Assembly (NCBI GenBank): GCA_027704905.1
Contig: JANIIK010000777.1
Coordinates: forward strand, 62,001-126,000
Source: Muraenolepis orangiensis
Taxonomy: Eukaryota > Chordata > Actinopteri > Gadiformes > Muraenolepididae
Direction: 5' to 3'
Length of the DNA: 64,000 bases
Shown here piece after piece: positions 50,458-63,509 of this stretch. Below the pieces are notes generated by a model, which was not told the DNA's origin, made no database searches, and worked only from the letters and a program-made list of their open reading frames with translations. How positions within the stretch are numbered: the stretch's first letter is position 1; every line of letters begins with the position of its first letter. The position numbers and the translations under genes are program-made.

Positions 50458-51407
50458 TTGAGTGCCTGTATTCGGATTGGAGATGGAGTGTGTGTGGTGT
50501 CAGGACCAGTTCTCATAGTCTTACACTTATCCGACATTGTGTGCCAATATTCGGATTGGAGATGGAATGTGTGTGGTTCAGGAACAGTGCTCATAGTCAT
50601 ACACTTATCCGACATTGAGTGCTTATTTTTGGATGGGAAATGGAGTGTGTGTGGGGGTCAGTACCAGTGCTTTTAGTCAAACACTCATCCAACAGTTTGT
50701 GCCCATATTCGGATTGGAGATGGACTGTGTGTGGGGGTGAGGACCAGTGCTTTTAGTCTTACAATCATCCGACATTGAGTGCCTATATTCGGATTGGAGA
50801 TGGAGTGTGTGTGGGGTCAGGACCAGTGCTCATAGTCATACACTCATCTGACATTGTGTGGCTATATTCGGATTGGAGATGGAGTTTGTGTGGGGGTGAG
50901 GACCAGTGCTTTTATTCAAACATACATCCGACATTGTGTGCCTATATTCGGATTGGTGATGGAGTGTGTGTGGGGGTCAGGACCAGTGCTTTTAGTCATA
51001 CACACATCCGACATTGAGTGCCTATTTTCAGATTGGAGATGGAGTGTGTGGGGGTCAGGACCAGTGCTCATTGTCATACACTTATCCAACATTGTGTGCC
51101 TATATTCGGATTGGAGATGGAGTGTGTGGGGGTCAGGACCAGTGCTCATAGTCATACACTTATCCGACATTGTGTGCTTATATTCCGATTGGAGATGGAG
51201 TTTGTGTGGGGATGAGGACCAGTGCTTTTAGTTAAACATTCATCCGACAATGTGTGCCTATATTCGGATTGGAGATGGAGTGTGTGGGGGTCAGGACCAG
51301 TGCTCATAGTCATACACTTATCCGACATTGTGTGCCTATATTCGGATTGGAGAATGAGTGTTTGTGGGGGTCAGGACCAGTGCATTTAGTCAAACATTCA
51401 TCCGACA
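50458..51407. repeat. Reference higher-order repeat unit, 12 monomers, 950 bp
   Basis: Monomer starts, taken at the TTG after GACA or the equivalent phase, are 50458, 50537, 50615, 50695, 50775, 50854, 50934, 51014, 51092, 51170, 51250 and 51328, with the next unit at 51408. Lengths are therefore 79, 78, 80, 80, 79, 80, 80, 78, 78, 80, 78 and 80 bp. Each monomer is a distinct subtype: GGTGTCAGG; GGAATGTGTGTGGG; TTTTTGGATGGG; TTTGTGCCC; ATCTGACATTG; GTGTGGCTA; GGTGATGG; CTATTTTCGG (reads CTATTTTCAG in this unit) with CCAACATTG; a plain 78-mer; TATTCCGATTGG; another plain 78-mer; and GGAGAATAAG. Confidence 0.93.
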
Positions 51408-52200
51408 TTGAGTGCCTATATTCGGATTGGAGATGGAGTGTGTGTGGTGTCAGGACCAGTTCTCATAGTCTTACACTTATCCGACATTGTGTGCCAATAT
51501 TCGGATTGGAGATGGAATGTGTGTGGGTCAGGAACAGTGCTCATAGTCATACACTTATCCGACATTGAGTGCTTATTTTTGGATGGGAAATGGAGTGTGT
51601 GTGGGGGTCAGTACCAGTGCTTTTAGTCAAACACTCATCCGACAGTTTGTGCCCATATTCGGATTGGAGATGGACTGTGTGTGGGGGTGAGGACCAGTGC
51701 TTTTAGTCTTACAATCATCCGACATTGAGTGCCTATATTCGGATTGGAGATGGAGTGTGTGTGGGGTCAGGACCAGTGCTCATAGTCATACACTCATCTG
51801 ACATTGTGTGGCTATATTCGGATTGGAGATGGAGTTTGTGTGGGGGTGAGGACCAGTGCTTTTATTCAAACATACATCCGACATTGTGTGCCTATATTCG
51901 GATTGGTGATGGAGTATGTGTGGGGGTCAGGACCAGTGCTTTTAGTCATACACACATCCGACATTGAGTGCCTATTTTCGGATTGGAGATGGAGTGTGTG
52001 GGGGTCAGGACCAGTGCTCATTGTCATACACTTATCCAACATTGTGTGCCTATATTCGGATTGGAGATGGAGTGTGTGGGGGTCAGGACCAGTGCTCATA
52101 GTCATACACTTATCCGACATTGTGTGCTTATATTCCGATTGGAGATGGAGTTTGTGTGGGGGTGAGGACCAGTGCTTTTAGTTAAACATTCATCCGACAA
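51408..52200. repeat. Second copy of the 950 bp higher-order unit (first ten monomers)
   Basis: This follows the reference unit in register at 950 bp and keeps the same subtypes up to the monomer with TATTCCGATTGG. It then switches to a GGAGTTGGAG monomer at about 52200, so the last two places of the unit are replaced. A GAGTATGTG variant near 51913 is private to this copy and recurs near 54133. Confidence 0.88.
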
Positions 52201-53150
52201 TGTGTGCCTATATTCGGATTGGAGTTGGAGTGTGTGTGGGGGTCAGGACCAGTGCTTTTAGTCATACACACATCTGACATTGAGTGCCTATTTTCGGATT
52301 GGAGATGGAGTGTGTGGGGGTCAGGACCAGTGCTCATTGTCATACACTTATCCAACATTGTGTGCCTATATTCGGATTGGAGATGGAGTTTGTGTGGGGG
52401 TGAGGACCAGTGCTTTTAGTCAAACACTCATCCGACAGTTTGTGCCCATATTCGGATTGGAGATGGACTGTGTGTGGGGGTCAGGACCAGTGCTCATTAG
52501 TCATACACTCATCCGAACATTGTGTGCCTATATTCGGATTGGAGATGGAGTGTGTGGGGGTCAGGACCAGTGCTCATAGTCATACACTTATCCGACATTG
52601 TGTGCTATATTCGGATTGGAGATGGAGTTTGTGTGGGGGTGAGGACCAGTGCTTTTAGTCAAACATTCATCCGACATTGTGTGCCTATATTCGGATTGGA
52701 GATGGAGTGTGTGGGGGTCAGGACCAGTGCTCATAGTCATACACTTATCCGACATTGTGTGCCTATATTCGGATTGGAGAATGAGTGTTTGTGGGGGTCA
52801 GGACCAGTGCATTTAGTCAAACATTCATCCGACATTGAGTGCCTATATTCGGATTGGAGATGGAGTGTGTGTGGTGTCAGGACCAGTTCTCATAGTCTTA
52901 CACTTATCCGACATTGTGTGCCAATATTCGGATTGGAGATGGAATGTGTGTGGGTCAGGAACAGTGCTCATAGTCATACACTTATCCGACATTGAGTGCT
53001 TATTTTGGATGGGAAATGGAGTGTGTGTGGGGGTCAGTACCAGTGCTTTTAGTCAAACACTCATCCGACAGTTTGTGCCCATATTCGGATTGGAGATGGA
53101 CTGTGTGTGGGGGTGAGGACCAGTGCTTTTAGTCTTACAATCATCCGACA

Positions 53151-53920
53151 TTGAGTGCCTATATTCGGATTGGAGATGGAGTGTGTGTGGGGTCAGGACC
53201 AGTGCTCATAGTCATACACTCATCTGACATTGTGTGGCTATATTCGGATTGGAGATGGAGTTTGTGTGGGGGTGAGGACCAGTGCTTTTATTCAAACATA
53301 CATCCGACATTGTGTGCCTATATTCGGATTGGTGATGGAGTGTGTGTGGGGGTCAGGACCAGTGCTTTTAGTCATACACACATCCGACATTGAGTGCCTA
53401 TTTTCGGATTGGAGATGGAGTGTGTGGGGGTCAGGACCAGTGCTCATTGTCATACACTTATCCAACATTGTGTGCCTATATTCGGATTGGAGATGGAGTG
53501 TGTGGGGGTCAGGACCAGTGCTCATAGTCATACACTTATCCGACATTGTGTGCTTATATTCCGATTGGAGATGGAGTTTGTGTGGGGGTGAGGACCAGTG
53601 CTTTTAGTTAAACATTCATCCGACAATGTGTGCCTATATTCGGATTGGAGTTGGAGTGTGTGTGGGGGTCAGGACCAGTGCTTTTAGTCATACACACATC
53701 TGACATTGAGTGCCTATTTTCGGATTGGAGATGGAGTGTGTGGGGGTCAGGACCAGTGCTCATTGTCATACACTTATCCAACATTGTGTGCCTATATTCG
53801 GATTGGAGATGGAGTTTGTGTGGGGGTGAGGACCAGTGCTTTTAGTCAAACACTCATCCGACAGTTTGTGCCCATATTCGGATTGGAGATGGACTGTGTG
53901 TGGGGGTGAGGACCAGTGCT
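53151..53920. repeat. Satellite block repeated from 51725 (1426 bp offset)
   Basis: Ten monomers match 51725-52495 at 1426 bp (18 monomers), through the GGAGTTGGAG monomer and the following CTATTTTCGG monomer. Both copies carry CACACATCTGAC (near 52268 and 53694). Confidence 0.8.
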
Positions 53921-56900
53921 TTTAGTCTTACAATCATCCGAGAATTGAGTGCCTATATTCGGATTGGAGATGGAGTGTGTGTGGGGTCAGGACCAGTGCT
54001 CATAGTCATACACTCATCTGACATTGTGTGGCTATATTCGGATTGGAGATGGAGTTTGTGTGGGGGTGAGGACCAGTGCTTTTATTCAAACATACATCCG
54101 ACATTGTGTGCCTATATTCGGATTGGTGATGGAGTATGTGTGGGGGTCAGGACCAGTGCTTTTAGTCATACACACATCCGACATTGAGTGCCTATTTTCG
54201 GATTGGAGATGGAGTGTGTGGGGGTCAGGTCCAGTGCCCATTGTCATACACTTATCCAACATTGTGTGCCTATATTCGGATTGGAGATGGAGTGTGTGGG
54301 GGTCAGGACCAGTGCTCATAGTCATACACTTATCCGACATTGTGTGCCTATATTCCGATTGGAGATGGAGTTTTGTGTGGGGGTGAGGACCAGTGCTTTT
54401 AGTTAAACATTCATCCGACAATGTGTGCCTATATTCGGATTGGAGATGGAGTGTGTGTGGGGGTCAGGACCAGTGCTTTTAGTCATACACACATCTGACA
54501 TTGAGTGCCTATTTTCGGATTGGAGATGGAGTGTGTGTGGGGTCAGGACCAGTGCTCATTGTCATACACTTATCCAACATTGTGTGCCTATATTCGGATT
54601 GGAGATGGAGTTTGTGTGGGGGTGAGGACCAGTGCTTTTAGTCAAACACTCATCCGACAGTTTGTGCCCATATTCGGATTGGAGATGGACTGTGTGTGGG
54701 GGTGAGGACCAGTGCTTTTAGTCTTACAATCATCCGAGAATTGAGTGCCTATATTCGGATTGGAGATGGAGTGTGTGGGGGTCAGGACCAGTGCTCATAG
54801 TCATACACTTATCCGACATTGTGTGCCTATATTCGGATTGGAGAATGAGTGTTTGTGGGGGTCAGGACCAGTACATTTAGTCAAACATTCATCCGACATT
54901 GAGTGCCTATATTCGGATTGGAGATGGAGTGTGTGTGTTGTCAGGACCAGTTCTCATAGTCTTACACTTATCCGACATTGTGTGCCAATATTCGGATTGG
55001 AGATGGAATGTGTGTGGGTCAGGAACAGTGCTCATAGTCATACACTTATCCGACATTGAGTGCTTATTTTGGATGGGAAATGGAGTGTGTGTGGGGGTCA
55101 GTACCAGTGCTTTTAGTCAAACACTCATCCGACAGTTTGTGCCCATATTCGGATTGGAGATGGACTGTGTGTGGGGGTGAGGACCAGTGCTTTTAGTCTT
55201 ACAATCATCCGACATTGAGTGCCTATATTCGGATTGGAGATGGAGTGTGTGTGGGGTCAGGACCAGTGCTTATAGTCATACACTCATCTGACATTGTGTG
55301 GCTATATTCGGATTGGAGATGGAGTTTGTGTGGGGGTGAGGACCAGTGCTTTTATTCAAACATACATCCGACATTGTGTGCCTATATTCGGATTGGTGAT
55401 GGAGTGTGTGTGGGGGTCAGGACCAGTGCTTTTAGTCATACACACATCCGACATTGAGTGCCTATTTTCGGATTGGAGATAGAGTGTGTGGGGGTCAGGA
55501 CCAGTGCTCATTGTCATACACTTATCCGACATTGTGTGCCTATATTCGGATTGGAGATGGAGTGTGTGTGGTGTCAGGACCAGTTCTCATAGTCTTACAC
55601 TTATCCGACATTGTGTGCCAATATTCGGATTGGAGATGGAATGTGTGTGGGTCAGGAACAGTGCTCATAGTCATACACTTATCCGACAGTTTGTGCCCAT
55701 ATTCGGATTGGAGATGGACTGTGTGTGGGGGTGAGGACCAGTGCTTTTAGTCTTACAATCATCCGACATTGAGTGCCTATATTCGGATTGGTGATGGAGT
55801 GTGTGTGGGGTCAGGACCAGTGCTCATAGTCATACACTCATCTGACATTGTGTGGCTATATTCGGATTGGAGATGGAGTTTGTGTGGGGGTGAGGACCAG
55901 TGCTTTTATTCAAACATACATCCGACATTGTGTGCCTATTTTCGGATTGGAGATGGAGTGTGTGGGGGTCAGGACCAGTGCTCATTGTCATACACTTATC
56001 CAACATTGTGTGCCTATATTCGGATTGGAGATGGAGTGTGTGGGGGTCAGGACCAGTGCTCATAGTCATACACTTATCCGACATTGTGTGCTTATATTCC
56101 GATTGGAGATGGAGTTTGTGTGGGGGTGAGGACCAGTGCATTTAGTTAAACATTCATCCGACAATGTGTGCCTATATTCGGATTGGAGTTGGAGTGTGTG
56201 TGGGGGTCAGGACCAGTGCTTTTAGTCATACACACATCCAACATTAAGTGCCTATATTCGGATTGGAGATGGACTGTGTGGGGGTCAGGACCAGTGCTCA
56301 TAGTCATACACTTTTCCGACATTGTGTGCCTATATTCAGATTGGAGATGGAGTTTGTGTGGGGGTGAGGACCAGTGCTTTTAGTCAAACATTCATCCGAC
56401 ATTGTGTGCCTATATTCGGATGGAGATTGAGTGTGTGTGGGGGTGAGGACCAGTGCTTGTAGTCAAACATTCATCCGACATTGTGTGCCTATATTCGGAT
56501 TGGAGATGGAGTGTGTGTGGTGGTCAGGACCAGTGCTTTTAGTCATACACACATCCGACATTGAGTGCCTATTTTCGGATTGGAGATGGAGTGTGTGGGG
56601 GTCAGGACCAGTGCTCATTGTCATACACTTATCCAACATTGTGTGCCTATATTCGGATTGGAGATGGAGTGTGTGGGGGTCAGGACCAGTGCTCATAGTC
56701 ATACACTTATCCGACATTGTGTGCCTATATTCGGATTGGAGAATGAGTGTTTGTGGGGGTCAGGACCAGTGCATTTAGTTAAACATTCATCCGACATTGA
56801 GTGCCAATATTCGGATTGGAGATGGAGTGTGTGTGGTGTCAGGACCAGTTCTCATAGTCTTACACTTATCCGACATTGTGTGCCAATATTCGGATTGGAG

Positions 56901-58849
56901 ATGGAATGTGTGTGGGTCAGGAACAGTGCTCATAGTCATACACTTATCCAACATTGAGTGCTTATTTTTGGATGGGAAATGGAGAGTGTGTGGGGGTCAG
57001 TACCAATGCATTTAGTCAAACACTCATCCGACAGTTTGTGCCCATATTCGGATTGGAGATGGACTGTGTGTGGGGGTGAGGACCAGTGCTTTTAGTCATA
57101 CACTCATCTGAAATTGTGTGGCTATATTCGGATTGGAGATGGAGTTTGTGTGGGGGTGAGGACCAGTGCTTTTATTAAAACATACATCCGACATTGTGTG
57201 CCTATATTCGGATTGGTGATGGAGTGTGTGTGGGGGTCAGGACCAGTGCTTTTAGTCATACACACATCCGACATTGAGTGCCTATTTTCGGATTGGAGAT
57301 GGAGTGTGTGGTGGTCAGGACCAGTGCTCATTGTCAAACACTTATCCAACATTGTGTGCCTATATTCGGATTGGAGATGGAGTGTGTGGGGGTCAGGACC
57401 AGTGCTCATAGTCATACACTTATCCGACATTGTGTGCCTATATTCGGATTGGAGATGGAGTTTGTGTGGGGGTGAGGACCAGTGCGTTTAGTCAAACATT
57501 CATCCGACAGTTTGTGCCCATATTCGCATTGGAGATGGACTGTGTGTGGGGGTGAGGACCAGTGCTTTTAGTCTTACAATCATCCGAGAATTGAGTGCCT
57601 ATATTCGGATTGGAGATGGAGTGTGTGTGGTGTCAGGACCAGTTCTCATAGTCTTACACTTATCCGACATTGTGTGCCAATATTCGGATTGGAGATGGAA
57701 TGTGTGTGGGTCAGGAACAGTGCTCATAGTCATACACTTATCCGACATTGAGTGCTTATTTTTGGATGGGAAATGGAGTGTGTGTGGGAATCAGTAACAA
57801 TGCTTTTAGTCAAACACTCATCCGACAGTTTGTGCCCATATTCTGATTGGAGATGGACTGTGTGTGGGGGTGAGGACCAGTGCTTTTAGTCTTACAATCA
57901 TCCGACATTGAGTGCCTATATTCGGATTGGAGATGGAGTGTGTGTGGGGTCAGGACCAGTGCTCATTGTCATACACTTATCCAACATTGTGTGCCTATAT
58001 TCGGATTGGAGATGGAGTGTGTGGGGGTCAGGACCAGTGCTCATAGTCATACACTTATCCGACATTGTGTGCTTATATTCCGATTGGAGATGGAGTTTGT
58101 GTGGGGGTGAGGACCAGTGCTTTTAGTTAAACATTCATCCGACAATGTGTGCCTATATTCGGATTGGAGTTGGAGTGTGTGTGGGGGTCAGGACCAGTGC
58201 TTTTAGTCATACAAACATCTGACATTGAGTGCCTATTTTCAGATTGGAGATGGAGTGTGTGGGGGTCAGGACCAGTGCTCATTGTCATACACTTATCCAA
58301 CATTGTGTGCCTATATTCGGATTGGAGATGGAGTTTGTGTGGGGGTGAGGACCAGTGCTTTTAGTCAAACACTCATCCGACAGTTTGTGCCCATATTCGG
58401 ATTGGAGATGGACTGTGTGTGGGGGTGAGGACCAGTGCTTTTAGTCTTACAATCATCCGAGAATTGAGTGCCTATATTCGGATTGGAGATGGAGTGTGTG
58501 TGGGGTCAGGACCAGTGCTCATAGTCATACACTCATCTGACATTGTGTGGCTATATTCGGATTGGAGATGGAGTTTGTGTGGGGGTGAGGACCAGTGCTT
58601 TTATTCAAACATTCATCCGACATTGTGTGCCTATATTCGGATTGGTGATGGAGTGTGTGTGGGGGTCAGGACCAGTGCTTTTAGTCATACACACATCCGA
58701 CATTGAGTGCCTATATTCGGATTGGAGATGGAGTGTGTGGGGTCAGGACAAGTGCTCATAGTCATACACTTATCCGACATTGTGTGCCTATATTCGGATT
58801 TGAGAATGAGTATTTGTGGGGGTCAGGACCAGTGCATTTAGTCAAACAT

Positions 58850-61235
58850 TCATCCGACATTGAGTGCCTATATTCGGATTGGAGATGGAGTGTGTGTGGT
58901 GTCAGGACCAGTTCTCATAGTCTTACACTTATCCGACATTGTGTGCCAATATTCGGATTGGAGATGGAATGTGTGTGGGTCAGGAACAGTGCTCATAGTC
59001 ATACACTTATCCGACATTGAGTGCTTATTTTTGGATGGGAAATGGAGTGTGTGTGGGGGTCAGTACCAGTGCTTTTAGTCAAACACTCATCCGACAGTTT
59101 GTGCCCATATTCGGATTGGAGATGGACTGTGTGTGGGGGTGAGGACCAGTGCTTTTAGTCTTACAATCATCCGACATTGAGTGCCTATATTCGGATTGGA
59201 GATGGAGTGTGTGTGGGGTCAGGACCAGTGCTCATAGTCATACACTCATCTGACATTGTGTGGCTATATTCAGATTGGAGATGGAGTTTGTGTGGGGGTG
59301 AGGACCAGTGCTTTTATTCAAACATACATCCGACATTGTGTGCCTATATTCGGATTGGTGATGGAGTGTGTGTGGGGGTCAGGACCAGTGCTTTTAGTCA
59401 TACACACATCCGACATTGAGTGCCTATTTTCGGATTGGAGATGGAGTGTGTGGGGGTCAGGACCAGTGCTCATTGTCATACACTTATCCAACATTGTGTG
59501 CCTATATTCGGATTGGAGATGGAGTGTGTGGGGGTCAGGACCAGTGCTCATAGTCATACACTTATCCGACATTGTGTGCTTATATTCCGATTGGAGATGG
59601 AGTTTGTGTGGGGGTCAGGACCAGTGCTTTTAGTCATACACACATCCGACATTGAGTGCCTATTTTCGGATTGGAGATGAAGTGTGTGGGGGTCAGGAAC
59701 AGTGCTCATTGTCATACACTTATCCAACATTGTGTGCCTATATTCGGATTGGAGATGGAGTTTGTGTGGGGGTGAGGACCAATGCTTTTAGTCAAACACT
59801 CAACCGACAGTTTGTGCCCATATTCGGATTGGAGATGGACTGTGTGTGGGGGTGAGGACCAGTGCTTTTAGTCTTACAATCATCTGAGAATTGAGTGCCT
59901 ATATTCGGATTGGAGATGGAGTGTGTGTGGGGTCAGGACCAGTGCTCATAGTCATACACTCATCTGACATTGTGTGGCTATATTCGGATTGGAGATGGAG
60001 TTTGTGTGGGGGTGAGGACCAGTGCTTTTATTCAAACATTCATCCGACATTGAGTGCCTATATTCGGATTGGAGATGGAGTGTGTGTGGTGTCAGGACCA
60101 GTTCTCATAGTCTTACACTTATCCGACATTGTGTGCCAATATTCGGATTGGAGATGGAATGTGTGTGGGTCAGGAACAGTGCTCATAGTCATACACTTAT
60201 CCGACATTGAGTGCTTATTTTTGGATGGGAAATGTAGTGTGTGTGGGGGTCAGTACCAGTGCTTTTAGTCAAACACTCATCCGACAGTTTGTGCCCATAT
60301 TCGGATTGGAGATGGACTGTGTGTGGGGGTGAGGACCAGTGCTTTTAGTCTTACAATCATCCGACATTGAGTGCCTATATTCGGATTGGAGATGGAGTGT
60401 GTGTGGGGTCAGGACCAGTGCTCATAGTCATACACTCATCTGACATTGTGTGGCTATATTCGGATTGGAGATGGAGTTTGTGTGGGGGTGAGGACCAGTG
60501 CTTTTATTCAAACATACATCCGACATTGTGTGCCTATATTCGGATTGGTGATGGAGTGTGTGTGGGGGTCAGGACCAGTGCTTTTAGTCATACACACATC
60601 CGACATTGAGTGCCTATTTTCGGATTGGAGATGGAGTGTGTGGGGGTCAGGACCAGTGCTCATTGTCATACACTTATCCAACATTGTGTGCCTATTTTCG
60701 GATTGGAGATGGAGTGTGTGGGGGTCAGGACCAGTGCTCATAGTCATACACTTATCCGACATTGTGTGCTTATATTCCGATTGGAGATGGAGTTTGTGTG
60801 GGGGTCAGGACCAGTGCTTTTAGTCATACACACATCCGACATTGAGTGCCTATTTTCGGATTGGAGATGGAGTGTGTGGGGGTCAGGAACAGTGCTCATT
60901 GTCATACACTTATCCAACATTGTGTGCCTATATTCGGATTGGAGATGGAGTTTGTGTGGGGGTGAGGACCAATGCTTTTAGTCAAACACTCATCCGACAG
61001 TTTGTGCCCATATTCGGATTGGAGATGGACTGTGTGTGGGGGTGAGGACCAGTGCTTTTAGTCTTACAATCATCTGAGAATTGAGTGCCTATATTCGGAT
61101 TGGAGATGGAGTGTGTGTGGGGTCAGGACCAGTGCTCATAGTCATACACTCATCTGACATTGTGTGGCTATATTCGGATTGGAGATGGAGTTTGTGTGGG
61201 GGTGAGGACCAGTGCTTTTATTCAAACATTCATCC
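58850..61235. repeat. Tandem duplication, 1190 bp unit (15 monomers)
   Basis: Copies at about 58850-60040 and 60041-61235 match at 1190 bp. Shared variants include GGTCAGGAACAGTGCTCATTG (near 59691 and 60881), GAGGACCAATGC (near 59774 and 60964) and ATCTGAGAATTGAG (near 59882 and 61072). Differences include AAATGTAGTG near 60231 and CTCAACCGAC near 59810. Confidence 0.9.
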
Positions 61236-62551
61236 GACATTGTGTGCCTATATTCGGATTGGTGATGGAGTGTGTGTGGGGGTCAGGACCAGTGCTTTTT
61301 GTCATACACACATCCAACATTGAGTGCCTATATTCGGATTGGAGATGGAGTGTGTGGGGGTCAGGACCAGTGCTCATAGTCATACACTTATCCGACATTG
61401 TGTGCCTATATTCGGATTGGAGAATGAGTGTTTGTGGGGGTCAGGACCAGTGCATTTAGTCAAACATTCATCCGACATTGAGTGCCTATATTCGGATTGG
61501 AGATGGAGTGTGTGTGGTGTCAGGACCAGTTCTCATAGTCTTACACTTATCCGACATTGTGTGCCAATATTCGGATTGGAGATGGAATGTGTGTGGGTCA
61601 GGAACAGTGCTCATAGTCATACACTTATCCGATATTGAGTGCATATTTTTGGATGGGAAATGGAGTGTGTGTGGGGGTCAGTACCAGTGCTTTTAGTCAA
61701 ACACTCATCCGACAGTTTGTGCCCATATTCGGATTGGAGATGGACTGTGTGTGGGGGCGAGGACCAGTGCTTTTAGTCTTACAATCATCCGACATTGAGG
61801 GCCTATATTCGGATTGGAGATGCAGTGTGTGTGGGGTCAGGACCAGTGCTCATAGTCATACACTCATCTGACATTGTGTGGCTATATTCGGATTGGAGAT
61901 GGAGTTTGTGTGGGGGTGAGGACCAGTGCTTTATTCAAACATACATCCGACATTGTGTGCCTATATTCGGATTGGTGATGGAGTGTGTGTGGGGGTCAGG
62001 ACCAGTGCTTTTAGTCATACACACATCCGACATTGAGTGCCTATTTTCGGATTGGAGATGGAGTGTGTGGGGGTCAGGACCAGTGATCATTGTCATACAC
62101 TTATCCAACATTGTGTGCCTATATTCGGATTGGAGATGGAGTGTGTGGGGGTCAGGACCAGTGCTCATAGTCATACACTTATCCGACATTGTGTGCTTAT
62201 ATTCCGATTGGAGATGGAGTTTGTGTGGGGGTGAGGACCAGTGCTTTTAGTTAAACATTCATCCGACAATGTGTGCCTATATTCGGATTGGAGTTGGAGT
62301 GTGTGTGGGGGTCAGGTCCAGTGCTTTTAGTCATACACACATCCGACATTGAGTGGCTATTTTCGGATTGGAGATGGAGTGTGTGGGGGTCAGGACCAGT
62401 GCTTTTAGTCAAACACTCATCCGACAGTTTGTGCCCATATTCGCATTGGAGATGGACTGTGTGTGGGGGTGAGGACCAGTGCTTTTAGTCTTACAATCAT
62501 CCGAGAATTGAGTGCCTATATTCGGATTGGAGATGGAGTGTGTGTGGTGAC

Positions 62552-63509
62552 AGGACCAGTTCTCATAGTCTTACACTTATCCGACATTGTGTGCCAATAT
62601 TCGGATTGGGGATGGAATGTGTGTGGGTCAGGAACAGTGCTCATAGTCATACACTTATCCGACATTGAGTGCTTATTTTGGATGGGAAATGGAGTGTGTG
62701 TGGGAATCAGTAACAATGCTTTTAGTCAAACACTCATCCGACAGTTTGTGCCCATATTCTGATTGGAGATGGACTGTGTGTGGGGGTGAGGACCAGTGCT
62801 TTTAGTCATACAATCATCCGACATTGAGTGCCTATATTCGGATTGGAGATGGAGTGTGTGTGGGGTCAGGACCAGTGCTCATTGTCATACACTTATCCAA
62901 CATTGTGTGCCTATATTCGGATTGGAGATGGAGTGTGTGGGGGTCAGGACCAGTGCTCATAGTCATACACTTATCCGACATTGTGTGCTTATATTCCGAT
63001 TGGAGATGGAGTTTGTGTGGGGGTGAGGACCAGTGCTTTTAGTTAAACATTCATCCGACAATGTGTGTCTATATTCGGATTGGAGTTGGAGTGTGTGTGG
63101 GGGTCAGGACCAGTGCTTTTAGTCATACAAACATCTGACATTGAGTGCCTATTTTCGGATTGGAGATGGAGTGTGTGGGGGTCAGGACCAGTTCTCATAG
63201 TCTTACACTTATCCGACATTGTGTGCCAATATTCGGATTGGGGATGGAATGTGTGTGGGTCAGGAACAGTGCTCATAGTCATACACTTATCCGACATTGA
63301 GTGCTTATTTTTGGATGGGAAATGGAGTGTGTGTGGGAATCAGTAACAATGCTTTTAGTCAAACACTCATCCGACAGTTTGTGCCCATATTCTGATTGGA
63401 GATGGACTGTGTGTGGGGGTGAGGACCAGTGCTTTTAGTCATACAATCATCCGACATTGAGTGCCTATATTCGGATTGGAGATGGAGTGTGTGTGGGGTC
63501 AGGACCAGT
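62552..63509. repeat. Satellite block with 632-633 bp period (8 monomers)
   Basis: The segment from 62552 recurs from 63184. Both copies carry GGATTGGGGATGG (near 62601 and 63233), GGGAATCAGTAACAATGC and CCATATTCTGATTGG. A one-base difference in the T run (TATTTTGGATGGG near 62673 against TATTTTTGGATGGG) changes the period from 632 to 633 bp. Confidence 0.85.
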
